DNA of 64,000 bases from Geomonas agri (GTDB lineage: Bacteria; Desulfobacterota; Desulfuromonadia; Geobacterales; Geobacteraceae). Both the position numbers and the translations under genes were made by a program. This document shows, piece after piece, positions 44,621 to 53,763 of the stretch. The stretch's first letter is position 1, and every line of letters starts with the position of its first letter. Location of the stretch: the NCBI RefSeq assembly GCF_020179605.1, contig NZ_JAINZO010000001.1, forward strand, positions 2,144,799-2,208,798, in the 5' to 3' direction. The notes below the pieces were generated by a model. It searched no databases. It was not told the origin of the DNA and saw nothing but the letters and a program-made list of their open reading frames with translations.

Positions 44621-44678
44621 GGGGGTATCCGTGGCGGGGTGGGGGTATTTAGTCGCAATTAATACCCCCGATACCCCC
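44621..44678. promoter_or_regulatory. Nested inverted repeat upstream of the integrase
   Basis: Inner arms GGGGGTATT (44641-44649) and AATACCCCC (44661-44669); outer arms GGGGGTATC (44621-44629) and GATACCCCC (44670-44678). Both arm pairs are perfect. It overlaps the likely promoter and arm-type binding zone of the integrase. ATACCCC boxes recur at the other island end (39026-39044). Confidence 0.7.
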
Positions 44679-44723
44679 GGATGTCAATGCGTAATAAGAT
44701 GTTTTGTTGGACGTAAAAAAGAA

Positions 44724-44754
44724 AAAAGCCCTCAATTTCTCAAGGGCTTTTCTT
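44724..44754 (-). terminator. Terminator of ssrA
   Basis: AAAGCCCT and AGGGCTTT arms with A/T runs on both sides, just beyond the 3' end of ssrA, so it terminates the minus-strand transcript and can act on both strands. Confidence 0.8.
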
Positions 44755-44782
44755 CTTCTCTGGTCCTTGGTGGACCTTCAAT

Positions 44783-45133
44783 TGGTGGAGGTGGCGGGAA
44801 TCGAACCCGCGTCCGAGAATCGTACACATAAGGCGTCTACATGCTTATACCTGTTTTTACTTTAGCCGCTCGGGACTCCACAGGCCGGGATTCCCGATTG
44901 CCGATTCCGCTAAATTTCGCCGCAGGGCCACGGACGCTCCCTGAAACTATCCCACTGAATGACGTTCTATCCCCACTCGTGGGAGAAGCGGAGTAGAACG
45001 TTAGCAGGTTATTAAGCTGCTAAAGCGTAATCGTAATTGTCGGCGCTTAATGCGTCCCGGATTGTTTAACGAGCCACCCGGACCTCGGCATGCAACCTTA
45101 GCTTCTTACCCCCGTCGAAACCTTTACACCCCC
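44783..45133 (-). ncRNA. ssrA: Transfer-messenger RNA (tmRNA)
   Basis: A 351-nt tmRNA that rescues stalled ribosomes with SmpB. The 5' end (GGGGGTGTAAAGGTTTCGAC) and the 3' end (GGGTTCGATTCCCGCCACC then TCCACCA, with encoded CCA) form the tRNA-Ala-like domain. The tag frame after the resume site reads ADNYDYALAA followed by TAA, an ordinary proteolysis tag. smpB lies 22 bp upstream on the same strand. The 3' end is the target of the neighbouring integrase. Confidence 0.96.
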
Positions 45134-45154
45134 GTAAAACCTGAATTCTTTTAT

Positions 45155-45628
45155 TTAGTCCCTATCCCTGGATCCGCGGTTTCTTTCTTTCAGCGCGACC
45201 ACGACGTCGCGCCGCATGTCCTTCTCTTTCATGACTTCGCGCTTGTCGTAGTTCTTCTTGCCCTTGGCGAGCCCCAGCTCGGTCTTGACCTTGCCGTCCT
45301 TGAAGTACACCCGAAGCGGGATCAGGGTGTAGCCTTGCTCCCTTATTTTGGAGAAGAGCTTGACGATCTCCTTCTTGTGCAACAACAGCTTCCTCATCCG
45401 GTCGGGATCGTGGTTTTCACGGTTCCCGAAATCGTACGGGTTGATGTGGAAGTTGTGCAGGAAGGCTTCGCCGTTCTTCACCATCGCAAAGGAGTCGTTC
45501 AGGTTGGCCTTGCCGTTGCGCAGAGACTTTACCTCGGTCCCCTGCAGCACCATGCCCGCCTCGTAACGCTCCTCGATGAAGTAATCATGAAACGCCTTCT
45601 TGTTGTTGCAGATCAGCTTCTCACCCAT
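45155..45628 (-). CDS. smpB: SsrA-binding protein SmpB
   Basis: 157 residues. [42 protein letters not shown] and [31 protein letters not shown] are invariant parts of SmpB, the OB-fold partner of tmRNA; the basic C-terminal tail ([11 protein letters not shown]) enters the empty mRNA channel. It directly precedes ssrA in the same direction. ATG 45628 gives the family's usual N-terminus; a ten-codon upstream extension is not needed. Confidence 0.95.
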   Translation of the reverse strand: MGEKLICNNKKAFHDYFIEERYEAGMVLQGTEVKSLRNGKANLNDSFAMVKNGEAFLHNFHINPYDFGNRENHDPDRMRKLLLHKKEIVKLFSKIREQGYTLIPLRVYFKDGKVKTELGLAKGKKNYDKREVMKEKDMRRDVVVALKERNRGSRDRD

Positions 45629-45997
45629 AGCGATCCATAGTACCAGAATCGCCTGCAAAAGGACAGGGGGAAATATATAAGGGGTCTTTGGTCCTGCCTG
45701 CGAAAAACAAACCTCAAAAGTGAAATCTCAAGAACGTCTCCCTTTTACTTTTATGGCAACCAGAAACGACTTAAGTAAAAAGGCTTAGATACACCTAAAG
45801 AAGTGTGGATCGTAGACCGAAAAGGCAGCAAGCGGCTGGCCACGTACTTCGCTTGGATCCTCATCACCTACCCCACCCCACGCATTGAATAATCACGCAC
45901 ATAATCATATTTTAATTTACAAGCTACTACCCTTATCATATAACTCACTGACATCTTTGCTTAACTGTAATGCGCCGCTATTTCCGGAGGAACTGAC
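45629..45997. other. 369-bp divergent intergenic region
   Basis: Lies between smpB and the lipoprotein. A possible sigma70 promoter (TTGAAT, 17 bp, TATTTT at 45885-45913) faces the lipoprotein. Nothing else is recognised. Confidence 0.55.
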
Positions 45998-47830
45998 GTG
46001 AGACGTCCTGCAAAACACGTACTTCTCTTCATACTTACCTTTCTTATCCTTGTCATGGCAGGCTGCGGAGGTGGCAGCGCTCCCACAGGGTCTACTGCTC
46101 CCCACACAATCTCTGGCGTGGCGGCCACCGGTGCACCGATCACCGGCACTGTGTATCTTAAAGACGCCGCCACGCGAGAGGTTTCACAAACCATCGCACC
46201 GGATGGCAGTTATTCCTTCGATGTCACCAATCTCACCGCACCGTTCATGCTCAAGGCAACCGGCACCGCCAACGGACAAAGCGTTACCTTGTACTCCGAG
46301 GCGAGCGGCCCGGGGATAACCAACATAAACCCGTTTTCACACCTGGTTCTGGCCCAGTTCGACCCGGCTGGTGCCTACGACTCAGCAACCGTCTCAAGCA
46401 TGCAGAATTGGGGCGCGGCGTTCAACGGCGCGCTTCCTGCGCTTAAGACCGCCCTACAGCCAGTGCTATCTTCCTATGGCGTTGCCTCCGTTGACTTCGT
46501 ACACGCTCCTTTCACTGCCAACCACCAGGGGCTGGATCTGCTCTTCGATACCGTTGCCATCACGTACGGCAACAACAGCCTCACCATGACCGACAAGTCG
46601 ACCGGCGCCGTCATCCTGAGCACCCCGCTTTCGACCAGCGTAAGCAACTGGCAGTTCAACATGGCCAACGTACCGCGCATCGGGATGCAGCCCATGGGGA
46701 CGGTGTTCCTCTACCCCGTCAGTACGTCGGTCATAGCCGGCGGGTCGGTTCAGTTTAGAGGCATCATCAAGGGGATGACCACCCCCACCGTCACCTGGAG
46801 CGTGGTGGAGGCCGGCGGCGGTTACATCAACAGCAGCGGACTCTATACCGCACCGATTGTCGCCGGGACCTACCATGTCATTGCCACTAACCCGGCTGAC
46901 CCGGCCCAAAGTTCCACGGCTACCGTGCGGGTCATCGCCAAGAATTATGTCAACCTGCAAAGCGACGCCGGGGATTACATCGGCGGCGGCCAAAACTACA
47001 GTTACACCAGCAGCAACGCAATAATCACCGTCACCGGAAGCGGCGGCCTGCTCTCCGTCACGGTCACGGGACAGCAGTCGTGGCGTGGCAACTTCCAAGA
47101 ATCCAGCTCCTTCAGCCAACTGCACACCGGCACCTACAGCGACGTACATCGGTATCCGTTCTATACGCCCGGCCTCGATTGGTCTGGCGAAGGACGGGGC
47201 AGCAACGTCTTGACCGGCTCCTTCACCATAGATCGGGCAGTCTATGTCAACGGCGCGCTCACCGAGGTCGACGCCAATTTCGAACAGCACAGCGAAGGGG
47301 CTCAACCGGCCTTGCGCGGACAGATTCACTGGACCAACCTGGACACCTCCACTGCCCCCGGCCCCATTACCCCCGTTCCTGCAGAACTTTGGCAGGCCGC
47401 GTCCGGCGCAACCCCGGCAACCGGCAACTACATCTACCTGGAGAGCGAGCCGGGCGACTATATCGGTGCCGGCAAGGCCTACACCTATACCGACACGCAG
47501 GTAGCCGTGAGCGCAGCAGGCGGTCATTTGAGCGTCAACACCGTGAATAGTCCCGATTCGTGGTGGGGGGATTTCCAGACGATGAACAGCATCACCCAGC
47601 TTCAGCCGGGATACTACGACAACCTGCAGCGCTATCCGTTTAACAACCCGGTGGAAGGTGGGCTCAGCTGGAGCGGGAACGGCAGGGGCTGCAACACCCT
47701 GACGGGATGGTTCGTCGCTGACAACGTAACATACAGTGCCGGAGTGCTGACGTCCATCGACCTGCGTTTCGAGCAGCACTGTGAAGGAGGCACCCCCGCC
47801 CTGCACGGCCAGATCCACTGGGCTAAGTGA
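45998..47830 (+). CDS. Lipoprotein with Ig-like domain and a duplicated C-terminal domain
   Basis: 610 residues from a GTG start with GGAGG 7 bases upstream. Signal peptide with lipobox VMAGC (Cys23), then a carboxypeptidase-like/beta region (about 38-130), an Ig-like domain (about 230-315: YPVSTSVIAGGSVQFRGII, TVTWSVVEAGGGYINSSGLYTAP) and two copies of one about 120-residue domain (about 322-450 and 476-610). Each copy runs GDYIG-GG-YTYT, a SW-G-FQ segment, YPF, LxWSGxGRG and FEQH-EG-PAL-GQIHW. The second copy has extra Cys residues (GCNTLTG, QHCEGG). Likely a cell-surface binding protein; the duplicated domain is not one I can name. Confidence 0.75.
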   Translation: MRRPAKHVLLFILTFLILVMAGCGGGSAPTGSTAPHTISGVAATGAPITGTVYLKDAATREVSQTIAPDGSYSFDVTNLTAPFMLKATGTANGQSVTLYSEASGPGITNINPFSHLVLAQFDPAGAYDSATVSSMQNWGAAFNGALPALKTALQPVLSSYGVASVDFVHAPFTANHQGLDLLFDTVAITYGNNSLTMTDKSTGAVILSTPLSTSVSNWQFNMANVPRIGMQPMGTVFLYPVSTSVIAGGSVQFRGIIKGMTTPTVTWSVVEAGGGYINSSGLYTAPIVAGTYHVIATNPADPAQSSTATVRVIAKNYVNLQSDAGDYIGGGQNYSYTSSNAIITVTGSGGLLSVTVTGQQSWRGNFQESSSFSQLHTGTYSDVHRYPFYTPGLDWSGEGRGSNVLTGSFTIDRAVYVNGALTEVDANFEQHSEGAQPALRGQIHWTNLDTSTAPGPITPVPAELWQAASGATPATGNYIYLESEPGDYIGAGKAYTYTDTQVAVSAAGGHLSVNTVNSPDSWWGDFQTMNSITQLQPGYYDNLQRYPFNNPVEGGLSWSGNGRGCNTLTGWFVADNVTYSAGVLTSIDLRFEQHCEGGTPALHGQIHWAK

Positions 47831-47865
47831 TGCAGCACAGGACTTGAGAGAGTTGCACAAAAAAG

Positions 47866-47899
47866 CCTCTGATCCCACGCCAGGACCAGAGGTTTTTTT
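47866..47899 (+). terminator. Rho-independent terminator of the lipoprotein gene
   Basis: CCTCTGATCC pairs with GGACCAGAGG around a 7-nt loop, followed by seven T residues. Confidence 0.88.
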
Positions 47900-48030
47900 A
47901 CAGAAGTACAAGTGGCAGTACCCGTGGCAAAGAATCCTATTACGAATCACAATGACAACGACAGGAAGTACTGTATACTCTGACGCTAATCCGTCTTGTG
48001 AATTAGTTCAATAGCAGAGGCACCCCCTGG

Positions 48031-49296
48031 ATGCTCAACTCACTACCAGCGCAGACTCCCACCCGCGATAAAGACAGTTTCTTCTCCAGCCTGGTGGTGG
48101 GAGTGGTGTTGGTGAATCTCTTTGCCTACCTCATGGTCGGCAACTCCCTCTTCAATAGCCGCAAGCACTATGACAGGCTGGCGGAAGTCTCCACCCAAAA
48201 CCTCGCCAAATCCCTCGAAGCCAACTTCTCCGACATCCTGGACAAGATGAACATCGTTCTTTACTCAGTCAGGGAAGAGGCGGAAGAACAACTCGCGACG
48301 CGCGGCATCGATAAGAGCGTATTGAGCGGTTACGCCAAGCGGCAGATCCAGGTGCTGCCGGAGATCGATACCATCTCCATCACTGACAGCGCCGGCAACG
48401 TCCTCTGCGGCAGCGACGGCAGGACCACCTCGGTAAATATCAGCGACCGCGACTACTTCCGAAAACTCAGTAATGGCCCCGATCAGCAACTGGTGGTTTC
48501 CAACCTGCTCAAGGGGAAGGTGACGGGGAGTTGGAGGATCATCGCCGCCAGACGCTACAACAAACCGGACGGTTCCTTCGCAGGGGCGGTAATTGGGACC
48601 GTCGACGTCGCCTACCTCGACAACCTCCTCGCCCACCTCGATATCGGCAGGTACGGTGCGGTCGGTGTTCGGGATGCGGATTTCAAGCTGGTCGCCCTGC
48701 ACCCTAAGGGGAAAGAGGCGGCAAGCCAGATCGGCTCCAACGTGATCTCGCAAAAGACCCGCGACATGATCCTGGCCAACCCGGTTACCGCCACCTATAA
48801 GACGGTCTTCGCGCGGGACAACAAGGAGCGCATGGTCACCTTCCGCAAGGTTGCCAAGTACCCCTATTACATCTTCGCCACCATTTCGCCGGTCGACTAC
48901 ATGACATCCTGGCGCAAGGAAGCCACGGTGGGACTGGTGCTGTTGTTGCTGTTCACCGCGATGACGGCGCTTTCGGCGCGTTACCTGTACAAGAGCAAGA
49001 TGAACGCTCAGCTCCACGCCGAGGCGAAACGCTACGGCGACGAGATGAGGCAGCAAAACGAGGAACTCAATGCGGCGCTGATAAGGATCAAGCGCCTGGA
49101 GGGAATCATCTCGATCTGCTCCTACTGCAAGAAGATCCGCACCCAGGAAGACTCATGGGAGCAGCTCGAAACGTACTTCAGCGAGCATTCCGACGCCATG
49201 TTCAGTCACGGCATATGCCCGGACTGTGCTGGCGAGCAGCAGCGCGTCTTTCAGGAGGCAATTGCGTCACAGAAAGATGACACTAATTCCCCCTAA
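48031..49296 (+). CDS. Membrane Cache-type sensor protein with C-terminal CxxC zinc-ribbon-like domain
   Basis: 421 residues. Transmembrane helix (about 20-40), a periplasmic PDC/dCache domain (about 45-290: IDTISITDSAGNVLCGSDGRT, NISDRDYFRKL, RYGAVGVRDADFKLVA), a second helix (about 305-323), a coiled coil, then LEGIISICSYCKKIRTQEDSWEQLE and HGICPDC, a small module often at the end of sensors in this group, here without any kinase or cyclase domain. It may deliver its signal to the hybrid kinase encoded 86 bp downstream. Confidence 0.7.
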   Translation: MLNSLPAQTPTRDKDSFFSSLVVGVVLVNLFAYLMVGNSLFNSRKHYDRLAEVSTQNLAKSLEANFSDILDKMNIVLYSVREEAEEQLATRGIDKSVLSGYAKRQIQVLPEIDTISITDSAGNVLCGSDGRTTSVNISDRDYFRKLSNGPDQQLVVSNLLKGKVTGSWRIIAARRYNKPDGSFAGAVIGTVDVAYLDNLLAHLDIGRYGAVGVRDADFKLVALHPKGKEAASQIGSNVISQKTRDMILANPVTATYKTVFARDNKERMVTFRKVAKYPYYIFATISPVDYMTSWRKEATVGLVLLLLFTAMTALSARYLYKSKMNAQLHAEAKRYGDEMRQQNEELNAALIRIKRLEGIISICSYCKKIRTQEDSWEQLETYFSEHSDAMFSHGICPDCAGEQQRVFQEAIASQKDDTNSP

Positions 49297-49382
49297 ACCT
49301 GCACCAGTTGTCTGCCGATAACATTTCAGACAGTGATGACGTTTCGAAGACTCAGTCCGATTCAGCCCAGGCGGTGACACAG

Positions 49383-51773
49383 ATGTTCTCCCGACTCTTC
49401 ACGACCAGGCGATACGCCCTCTCTTTATGCTTTATCTGGGTGCTCCTCATCGCCGTATCGCTGGCATGGTTCTACGTACAGCATAAAAACAACCTCGACG
49501 AGGTCGCCAAGGCGCAGGCTCGCATCGCCTTCGAAAAGGACCTGCTGTACCGAAAGTGGGCGTCCCAGCACGGCGGGGTCTACGTCCCCGTCACCCCCCA
49601 AACCCAACCCAACCCCTACTTGGCCCATATCCCGGACCGGGACATCACGACACCCTCGGGGAAAAACCTTACCCTCATCAACCCTGCCTACATGACGCGC
49701 CAGGTTTTCGAACTGGCAGAAACAGAAAAACAGATGGCCCGGGGACACATAACCAGCCTCAATCCGATCAGGGGTGAAAACGCCCCGGATCCGTGGGAGC
49801 GTAAGGCGCTCGAGTCGTTTGAAAAAGGGGCCAAGGAGGCGAGCGAGGTGGTCACGGTCGGGGACCACCAGTTCATGCGGCTCATGCGCCCCTTCAAGGT
49901 GGAAAATTCCTGCCTGAAGTGCCACGCCGCCCAGGGGTACAAGAAGGGAGACATCCGCGGCGGCATCAGCGTGACGGTACCGCTTGCGGTTTTCTCGGTG
50001 GGCTCCGACCGCGTGCTCGCCAGCACTACGGCCACGCTGCTGGTGATCGGTATGGCTGGAGTATGCCTGATCCTGGTGGGGGCGAGAAAGCTTTCGGAGA
50101 GCTCGACGCGCCTGGAGGAGAAGAACGCAGAACTGTTGAATGAGGTAACTGAACGAGAGATCGCCCAGGAGCAGCTTCGGGAACAGGCCGTCCTTTTGGA
50201 GGAGGAAGTTGCCGAACGCCAGGCGGCCCAGGAAGAGGCTGTGGCCAACCAGAGACGGCTGCAACTGATCATGGATTCCACCCATGCCGCCATCTACGGC
50301 ATAGACACCTCCGGCAGATGCACCTTCGCCAACCGGACCTGCCTTGAACTCACCGGTTACGACAACCTGGACGAGTTGCTCGGCAAGAACATGCACGACA
50401 TCATCCACCACACCCTCCCCAGCGGGCTCCCCGCACCGGTGGCGCACTGCAGCATCTTCCGGGCCTTCACTGAAGGAGGGGGATGCACGGTGCGCGACGA
50501 GGTGTTCTGGCACAAGGACGGCACCTCTTTCCCGGTGGAGTACTCCTCGTATCCCATCGTGAACGACGGGGTCATCGAGGGGGCCGTGGTCAGCTTCGTC
50601 GACCTCACCGAGCGCATCGCCCTGGAGGCGCAACTGCGCCAGGCTCAGAAAATGGAGGCTGTGGGACAACTGGCGGGCGGCGTTGCTCACGACTTCAACA
50701 ACGTGCTGCAGGTGATCAGCGGCTATGGAAGCATCCTGAAGCTCGATGAGCGGCTCGACGAGCGGCAGAAACAGGAAGTAGACCAGATCCTTTCGGCAGC
50801 GGAGCGGGCGGCGCAACTGACCAGGGGACTGCTGGCGTTCAGCCGCAAGCAGGTGATCACCCTGGCGCCGGTCAATCTCAACGACGTCGTGGAAAGCGTG
50901 CGCAAGTTCCTGGTGCGCATCATCGGCGAGGACATCCAGCTGAAGACGACGCCCAGCACCGGAACCCTCTACATCATGGCCGACCTGGGACAACTGGAGC
51001 AGGTCCTCATCAACCTGGCCACCAATGCCCGGGATGCCATGCCCAAGGGGGGCGTGCTCGCCATAGAAACGGGAAGCCAGGAGGTGGAATCCCCACTGGA
51101 CCAGGAATCGGGGGAGCACAAGCCGGGGCATTACGCTGTGCTGACCGTCGCCGACACCGGTTGCGGCATGGATACCGAGACCTGCAAGAAAATCTTCGAA
51201 CCGTTCTATACCACCAAGGAGGTCAGCAAGGGAACCGGGCTGGGGATGGCCATTGTGTACGGCATCGTGAAGCAGCATAACGGCTTCATCAACGTCTACA
51301 GCGAGCCCGGCCAAGGCACCACCTTCAGAATCTACCTCCCCATCTACCACTCCGACGGGGTCCGTGACCACCGTGACGGCAAGCCGGCCGCGCCGCCGCA
51401 GGGAGGGAGCGAGACGATACTGGTCGCCGAGGACGACGAAGGGGTGCGCGACCTGGTGCTGTCGGTATTGACGCGCTTCGGCTACCGCGTCATCCAGGCG
51501 GTGGACGGCCAGGACGCGGTGGAGAAGTACCTCGCACACCGGGACGATATCGACATGATCCTGATGGACCTGATCATGCCGCGCAAAAACGGCAAGGAAG
51601 CCTACGACGAGATCGCAGCGCAGGCCCCCGAGGCGAAGGTGTTGTTCGCCAGCGGCTACACGGCGGATTTCATCCAGAAGCGCGGGGTACCCGAGGAGGG
51701 AATCGACCTGATCATGAAACCGATCCAGCCGATAGAGCTGTTGCGGAGTGTACGGGAGATCCTGGACGCCTGA
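49383..51773 (+). CDS. Hybrid sensor histidine kinase with heme-c DUF3365-type sensor, PAS and receiver
   Basis: 796 residues from ATG 49383 (preceded by AGGCGG); an in-frame TTG at 49308 would add 25 polar residues but has no ribosome site. Transmembrane helix (about 13-33), a periplasmic DUF3365/Tll0287-like domain (about 40-205) with c-heme motif CLKCH (Cys177, Cys180, His181), a second helix (about 215-235), coiled coil, PAS (about 290-410), HisKA with His436 (GGVAHDFNN), HATPase_c and a receiver with Asp729. A periplasmic redox sensor is likely. The kinase core closely resembles the PocR-type kinase at 20164-23328. Confidence 0.9.
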   Translation: MFSRLFTTRRYALSLCFIWVLLIAVSLAWFYVQHKNNLDEVAKAQARIAFEKDLLYRKWASQHGGVYVPVTPQTQPNPYLAHIPDRDITTPSGKNLTLINPAYMTRQVFELAETEKQMARGHITSLNPIRGENAPDPWERKALESFEKGAKEASEVVTVGDHQFMRLMRPFKVENSCLKCHAAQGYKKGDIRGGISVTVPLAVFSVGSDRVLASTTATLLVIGMAGVCLILVGARKLSESSTRLEEKNAELLNEVTEREIAQEQLREQAVLLEEEVAERQAAQEEAVANQRRLQLIMDSTHAAIYGIDTSGRCTFANRTCLELTGYDNLDELLGKNMHDIIHHTLPSGLPAPVAHCSIFRAFTEGGGCTVRDEVFWHKDGTSFPVEYSSYPIVNDGVIEGAVVSFVDLTERIALEAQLRQAQKMEAVGQLAGGVAHDFNNVLQVISGYGSILKLDERLDERQKQEVDQILSAAERAAQLTRGLLAFSRKQVITLAPVNLNDVVESVRKFLVRIIGEDIQLKTTPSTGTLYIMADLGQLEQVLINLATNARDAMPKGGVLAIETGSQEVESPLDQESGEHKPGHYAVLTVADTGCGMDTETCKKIFEPFYTTKEVSKGTGLGMAIVYGIVKQHNGFINVYSEPGQGTTFRIYLPIYHSDGVRDHRDGKPAAPPQGGSETILVAEDDEGVRDLVLSVLTRFGYRVIQAVDGQDAVEKYLAHRDDIDMILMDLIMPRKNGKEAYDEIAAQAPEAKVLFASGYTADFIQKRGVPEEGIDLIMKPIQPIELLRSVREILDA

Positions 51774-51788
51774 CCGCAGGGCCCGGAT

Positions 51789-53030
51789 TTACTGCAGGGG
51801 TACTCCGGCGAGATAAACCTGTTCCAGGCGTCCCCTGGCCAGAACGGTTGCCTCGATACCGGCGCCGGCATCGACGTTGCAGCCACCGAGGACCTGGAAG
51901 TCGGCGCGCTTGCCGGTTTGCAGCGATCCGGTTTCGGCATCGATACGCAGCGCCCGGGCGCCGCCCATGGTGGCCATGGCGAGAAGTTCCTGGCTGCTGA
52001 AGACGCCGGGGGCTACCTGCTGGAGGAAACGGAGTTCATCCCACAGGGAGAGCGAATCGTTGCTGGCCAGCGAATCGGTGCCAACCGCAAGTGGCAGCCC
52101 GGCTTCCTTCAAGAGTTTGTGGGGAGCACAGCCGACGAAGAGGCGGTCGTTGCTGCGCGGGCAGAGCACGACGCTCACGCCGCGCTCCTTGAGGATGGAG
52201 ACATCGTTGGGGGTAACGTGGACCGCGTGCACAGCCAGGGTGGCAGCATCCAGCACGCCGAGTTCGTCGAGATAGCGGGTCGAGGTGGTGCGCATCGGGT
52301 GCGGCAGGTACTGTTCCCAATGGGCCATCGGGTAGAGCAGTTCGGCGATGTCGCCGGTGCTGTCATGCATGAAGGCTGCTTCTGCCGCCGTCTCGGAGAG
52401 ATGAACCGCCTTGGGTGCGCCGAGCTTACCGGAAAGATCCTGCAGGCAGCGGAACAGCTTCGCCGAAACGGTGTGGGGCGTGTGCGGGGAAAGACCAGGC
52501 AGCAGCCCTCCCTGCAGGTTCGCAAGCGTTGCTTCCATGCGCGCCACCACCGTATCACATAACAAAGGATCGTGCCCGATCGCCTCCAGGAACAGCCTCC
52601 CGGTGAGTGCCGTGTCGCGGTACAGTGGCACTAGGGAAAGATCCGAGAGAATGTCCCCCACCGCGGTGGTGCCCGATTCCACACACATCCGCATCCCTTC
52701 ACGCGCCGAGTGTTCCAGTTCTCCCGGCTCCAATGCCCGCTTTATTTTCACCACCTGCTGAATCCATTCCACGTAGCGCTTGGGGAGGTAGTCGAGCTCC
52801 TTGCGGACTTTCCAGGCGGGAAAGTGGGTCAACTCGAGATGGGTATGCGCGTTCACCATGCCCGGCATGATTACCGACTCGTGCAGGTCGGTGACCGGGG
52901 CGGAAAACTGTGCCCGCAACTCGTGCACCTTGCCCACCGCGACGATGCGCCCGTCTTTAACGGCCAGGGCGCCTCCCTCTATGGGCGGAGATGAAATGGG
53001 GAGCAGGTAGGAAGCAGCGTAGATTCTCAT
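51789..53030 (-). CDS. Amidohydrolase family protein (aminodeoxyfutalosine deaminase-like)
   Basis: 413 residues. MPGMVNAHTHLEL gives the metal His pair, VHLSETAAEA and AVHAVHVTPND the further His ligands, and VGTDSLASNDSLSLWDELR the catalytic Asp, as in the chlorohydrolase/guanine deaminase branch of the amidohydrolases. Geobacteraceae make menaquinone by the futalosine route, and deaminases of this type act there, so aminodeoxyfutalosine deaminase is a plausible role; not proven by sequence. ATG 53030 is used over an earlier start. Confidence 0.75.
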   Translation of the reverse strand: MRIYAASYLLPISSPPIEGGALAVKDGRIVAVGKVHELRAQFSAPVTDLHESVIMPGMVNAHTHLELTHFPAWKVRKELDYLPKRYVEWIQQVVKIKRALEPGELEHSAREGMRMCVESGTTAVGDILSDLSLVPLYRDTALTGRLFLEAIGHDPLLCDTVVARMEATLANLQGGLLPGLSPHTPHTVSAKLFRCLQDLSGKLGAPKAVHLSETAAEAAFMHDSTGDIAELLYPMAHWEQYLPHPMRTTSTRYLDELGVLDAATLAVHAVHVTPNDVSILKERGVSVVLCPRSNDRLFVGCAPHKLLKEAGLPLAVGTDSLASNDSLSLWDELRFLQQVAPGVFSSQELLAMATMGGARALRIDAETGSLQTGKRADFQVLGGCNVDAGAGIEATVLARGRLEQVYLAGVPLQ

Positions 53031-53183
53031 TTTGAAACCCCACAAAGCAAATAAGCTTTACCACAGAGGACGCGGAGGAGCACGGAGGGCACAAAGAACA
53101 GCCCACGAACAGATGCAGTTTAACAGGTACTGGGGATTTAGGTAAGACGAAGTTCAGGGGGGAGAGCAAATCCACCCAGAAAG

Positions 53184-53230
53184 GCAAATCCCCACTGCCC
53201 CCCCTTCCGTAACGGGGGGGAGCGCCGGGG
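53184..53230. repeat. Dispersed GC-rich palindromic repeat, copy 7 (inverted)
   Basis: GGCAAATCCCC, then C-run, TTCCGTAA, G-run. Opposite orientation to copies 1-6, since the GCAAATCC part now precedes the hairpin. Confidence 0.75.
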
Positions 53231-53293
53231 GCATCGGCTGCGGGTTATGGAAAGTTAGTGGCGCTTGCAGACATCGCTGCGAGATGCAATGAA

Positions 53294-53329
53294 AAGGACG
53301 CTGAGGAATTTCCTTCCATCAGCGTCCTT
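53294..53329 (-). terminator. Terminator of the pan operon
   Basis: AAGGACGCTGA and TCAGCGTCCTT form an 11-bp perfect stem around a 14-nt loop that can pair further, 25 bp after panD. T-residues follow on the minus strand (TTTTC). Confidence 0.75.
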
Positions 53330-53354
53330 CTTTTTCTACCTGGCGGTCGCGCGG

Positions 53355-53759
53355 CTAGTTCTTCCAGTGCACGCTTTTCAAGGTCGCCTGGCCGGCGGCT
53401 TCTTTGCGGGTGGGGAGCATCTTGTTCTTGTCGTCGACAAAAACCAGCTTGGGCTCGTGGGCAATGGCCTCGGCGTTCTCCATGTTGACGAAGCTGGCGA
53501 TGATCACCAGGTCCTGCGGAGCAACCAGACGCGCCGCAGCGCCGTTGATGCAGATAACGCCGGAACCGCGCTCACCCTCGATGGCGTAGGTCTCGAAACG
53601 GCTGCCGTTGGTGACATCCCAGATGCACACAGCCTCGTACGGGATGATGTCGGCCGCTTCCATGAGGTCGAGATCGATGGTGATGCTCCCCTCGTAGTGC
53701 AGGTCGGCACCGGTGACGGTCGCGCGGTGAATCTTGCTCTTCAGCATCTTTCTATCCAT
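53355..53759 (-). CDS. panD: Aspartate 1-decarboxylase
   Basis: 134 residues. [25 protein letters not shown] carries the Gly-Ser self-cleavage site (YEGS) that makes the pyruvoyl cofactor, and [13 protein letters not shown] and GAAARLV are further PanD hallmarks. Converts L-aspartate to beta-alanine for pantothenate. Last gene of panB-panC-panD, 4 bp after panC. The C-terminus (about 115-134) is a little longer than the core family. Confidence 0.95.
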   Translation of the reverse strand: MDRKMLKSKIHRATVTGADLHYEGSITIDLDLMEAADIIPYEAVCIWDVTNGSRFETYAIEGERGSGVICINGAAARLVAPQDLVIIASFVNMENAEAIAHEPKLVFVDDKNKMLPTRKEAAGQATLKSVHWKN

Positions 53760-53763
53760 ATTC

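Larger units (their letters stand above)
38951..44783. mobile_element. Genomic island integrated at the ssrA 3' end
   Basis: A P4-type integrase gene lies 180 bp from the 3' end of ssrA, the classical integration site for such elements. Its neighbours are an AlpA-type regulator, a DUF5659-like protein and small unknown genes, then an A/T-rich cargo of four envelope-directed genes. The distal end is placed at a TTGGTGGTGGCG segment matching the ssrA-end TTGGTGGAGGTGGCG with a 3-bp gap, next to ATACCCCC boxes also found by the integrase. The exact left boundary is uncertain; the element is about 5.8 kb. Confidence 0.65.
53031..53354. other. 324-bp intergenic region
   Basis: Contains a CACGGAGG-type repeat segment (about 53057-53100), a copy of the dispersed GC-rich repeat in reverse orientation (53184-53230) and the pan-operon terminator (53294-53329). 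No gene. Confidence 0.75.

Noticed and set aside
49308-49382. Earlier TTG start for the heme-c hybrid kinase
   Set aside because: No ribosome site and the added residues are low-complexity polar sequence; ATG 49383 starts just before the signal-anchor helix.
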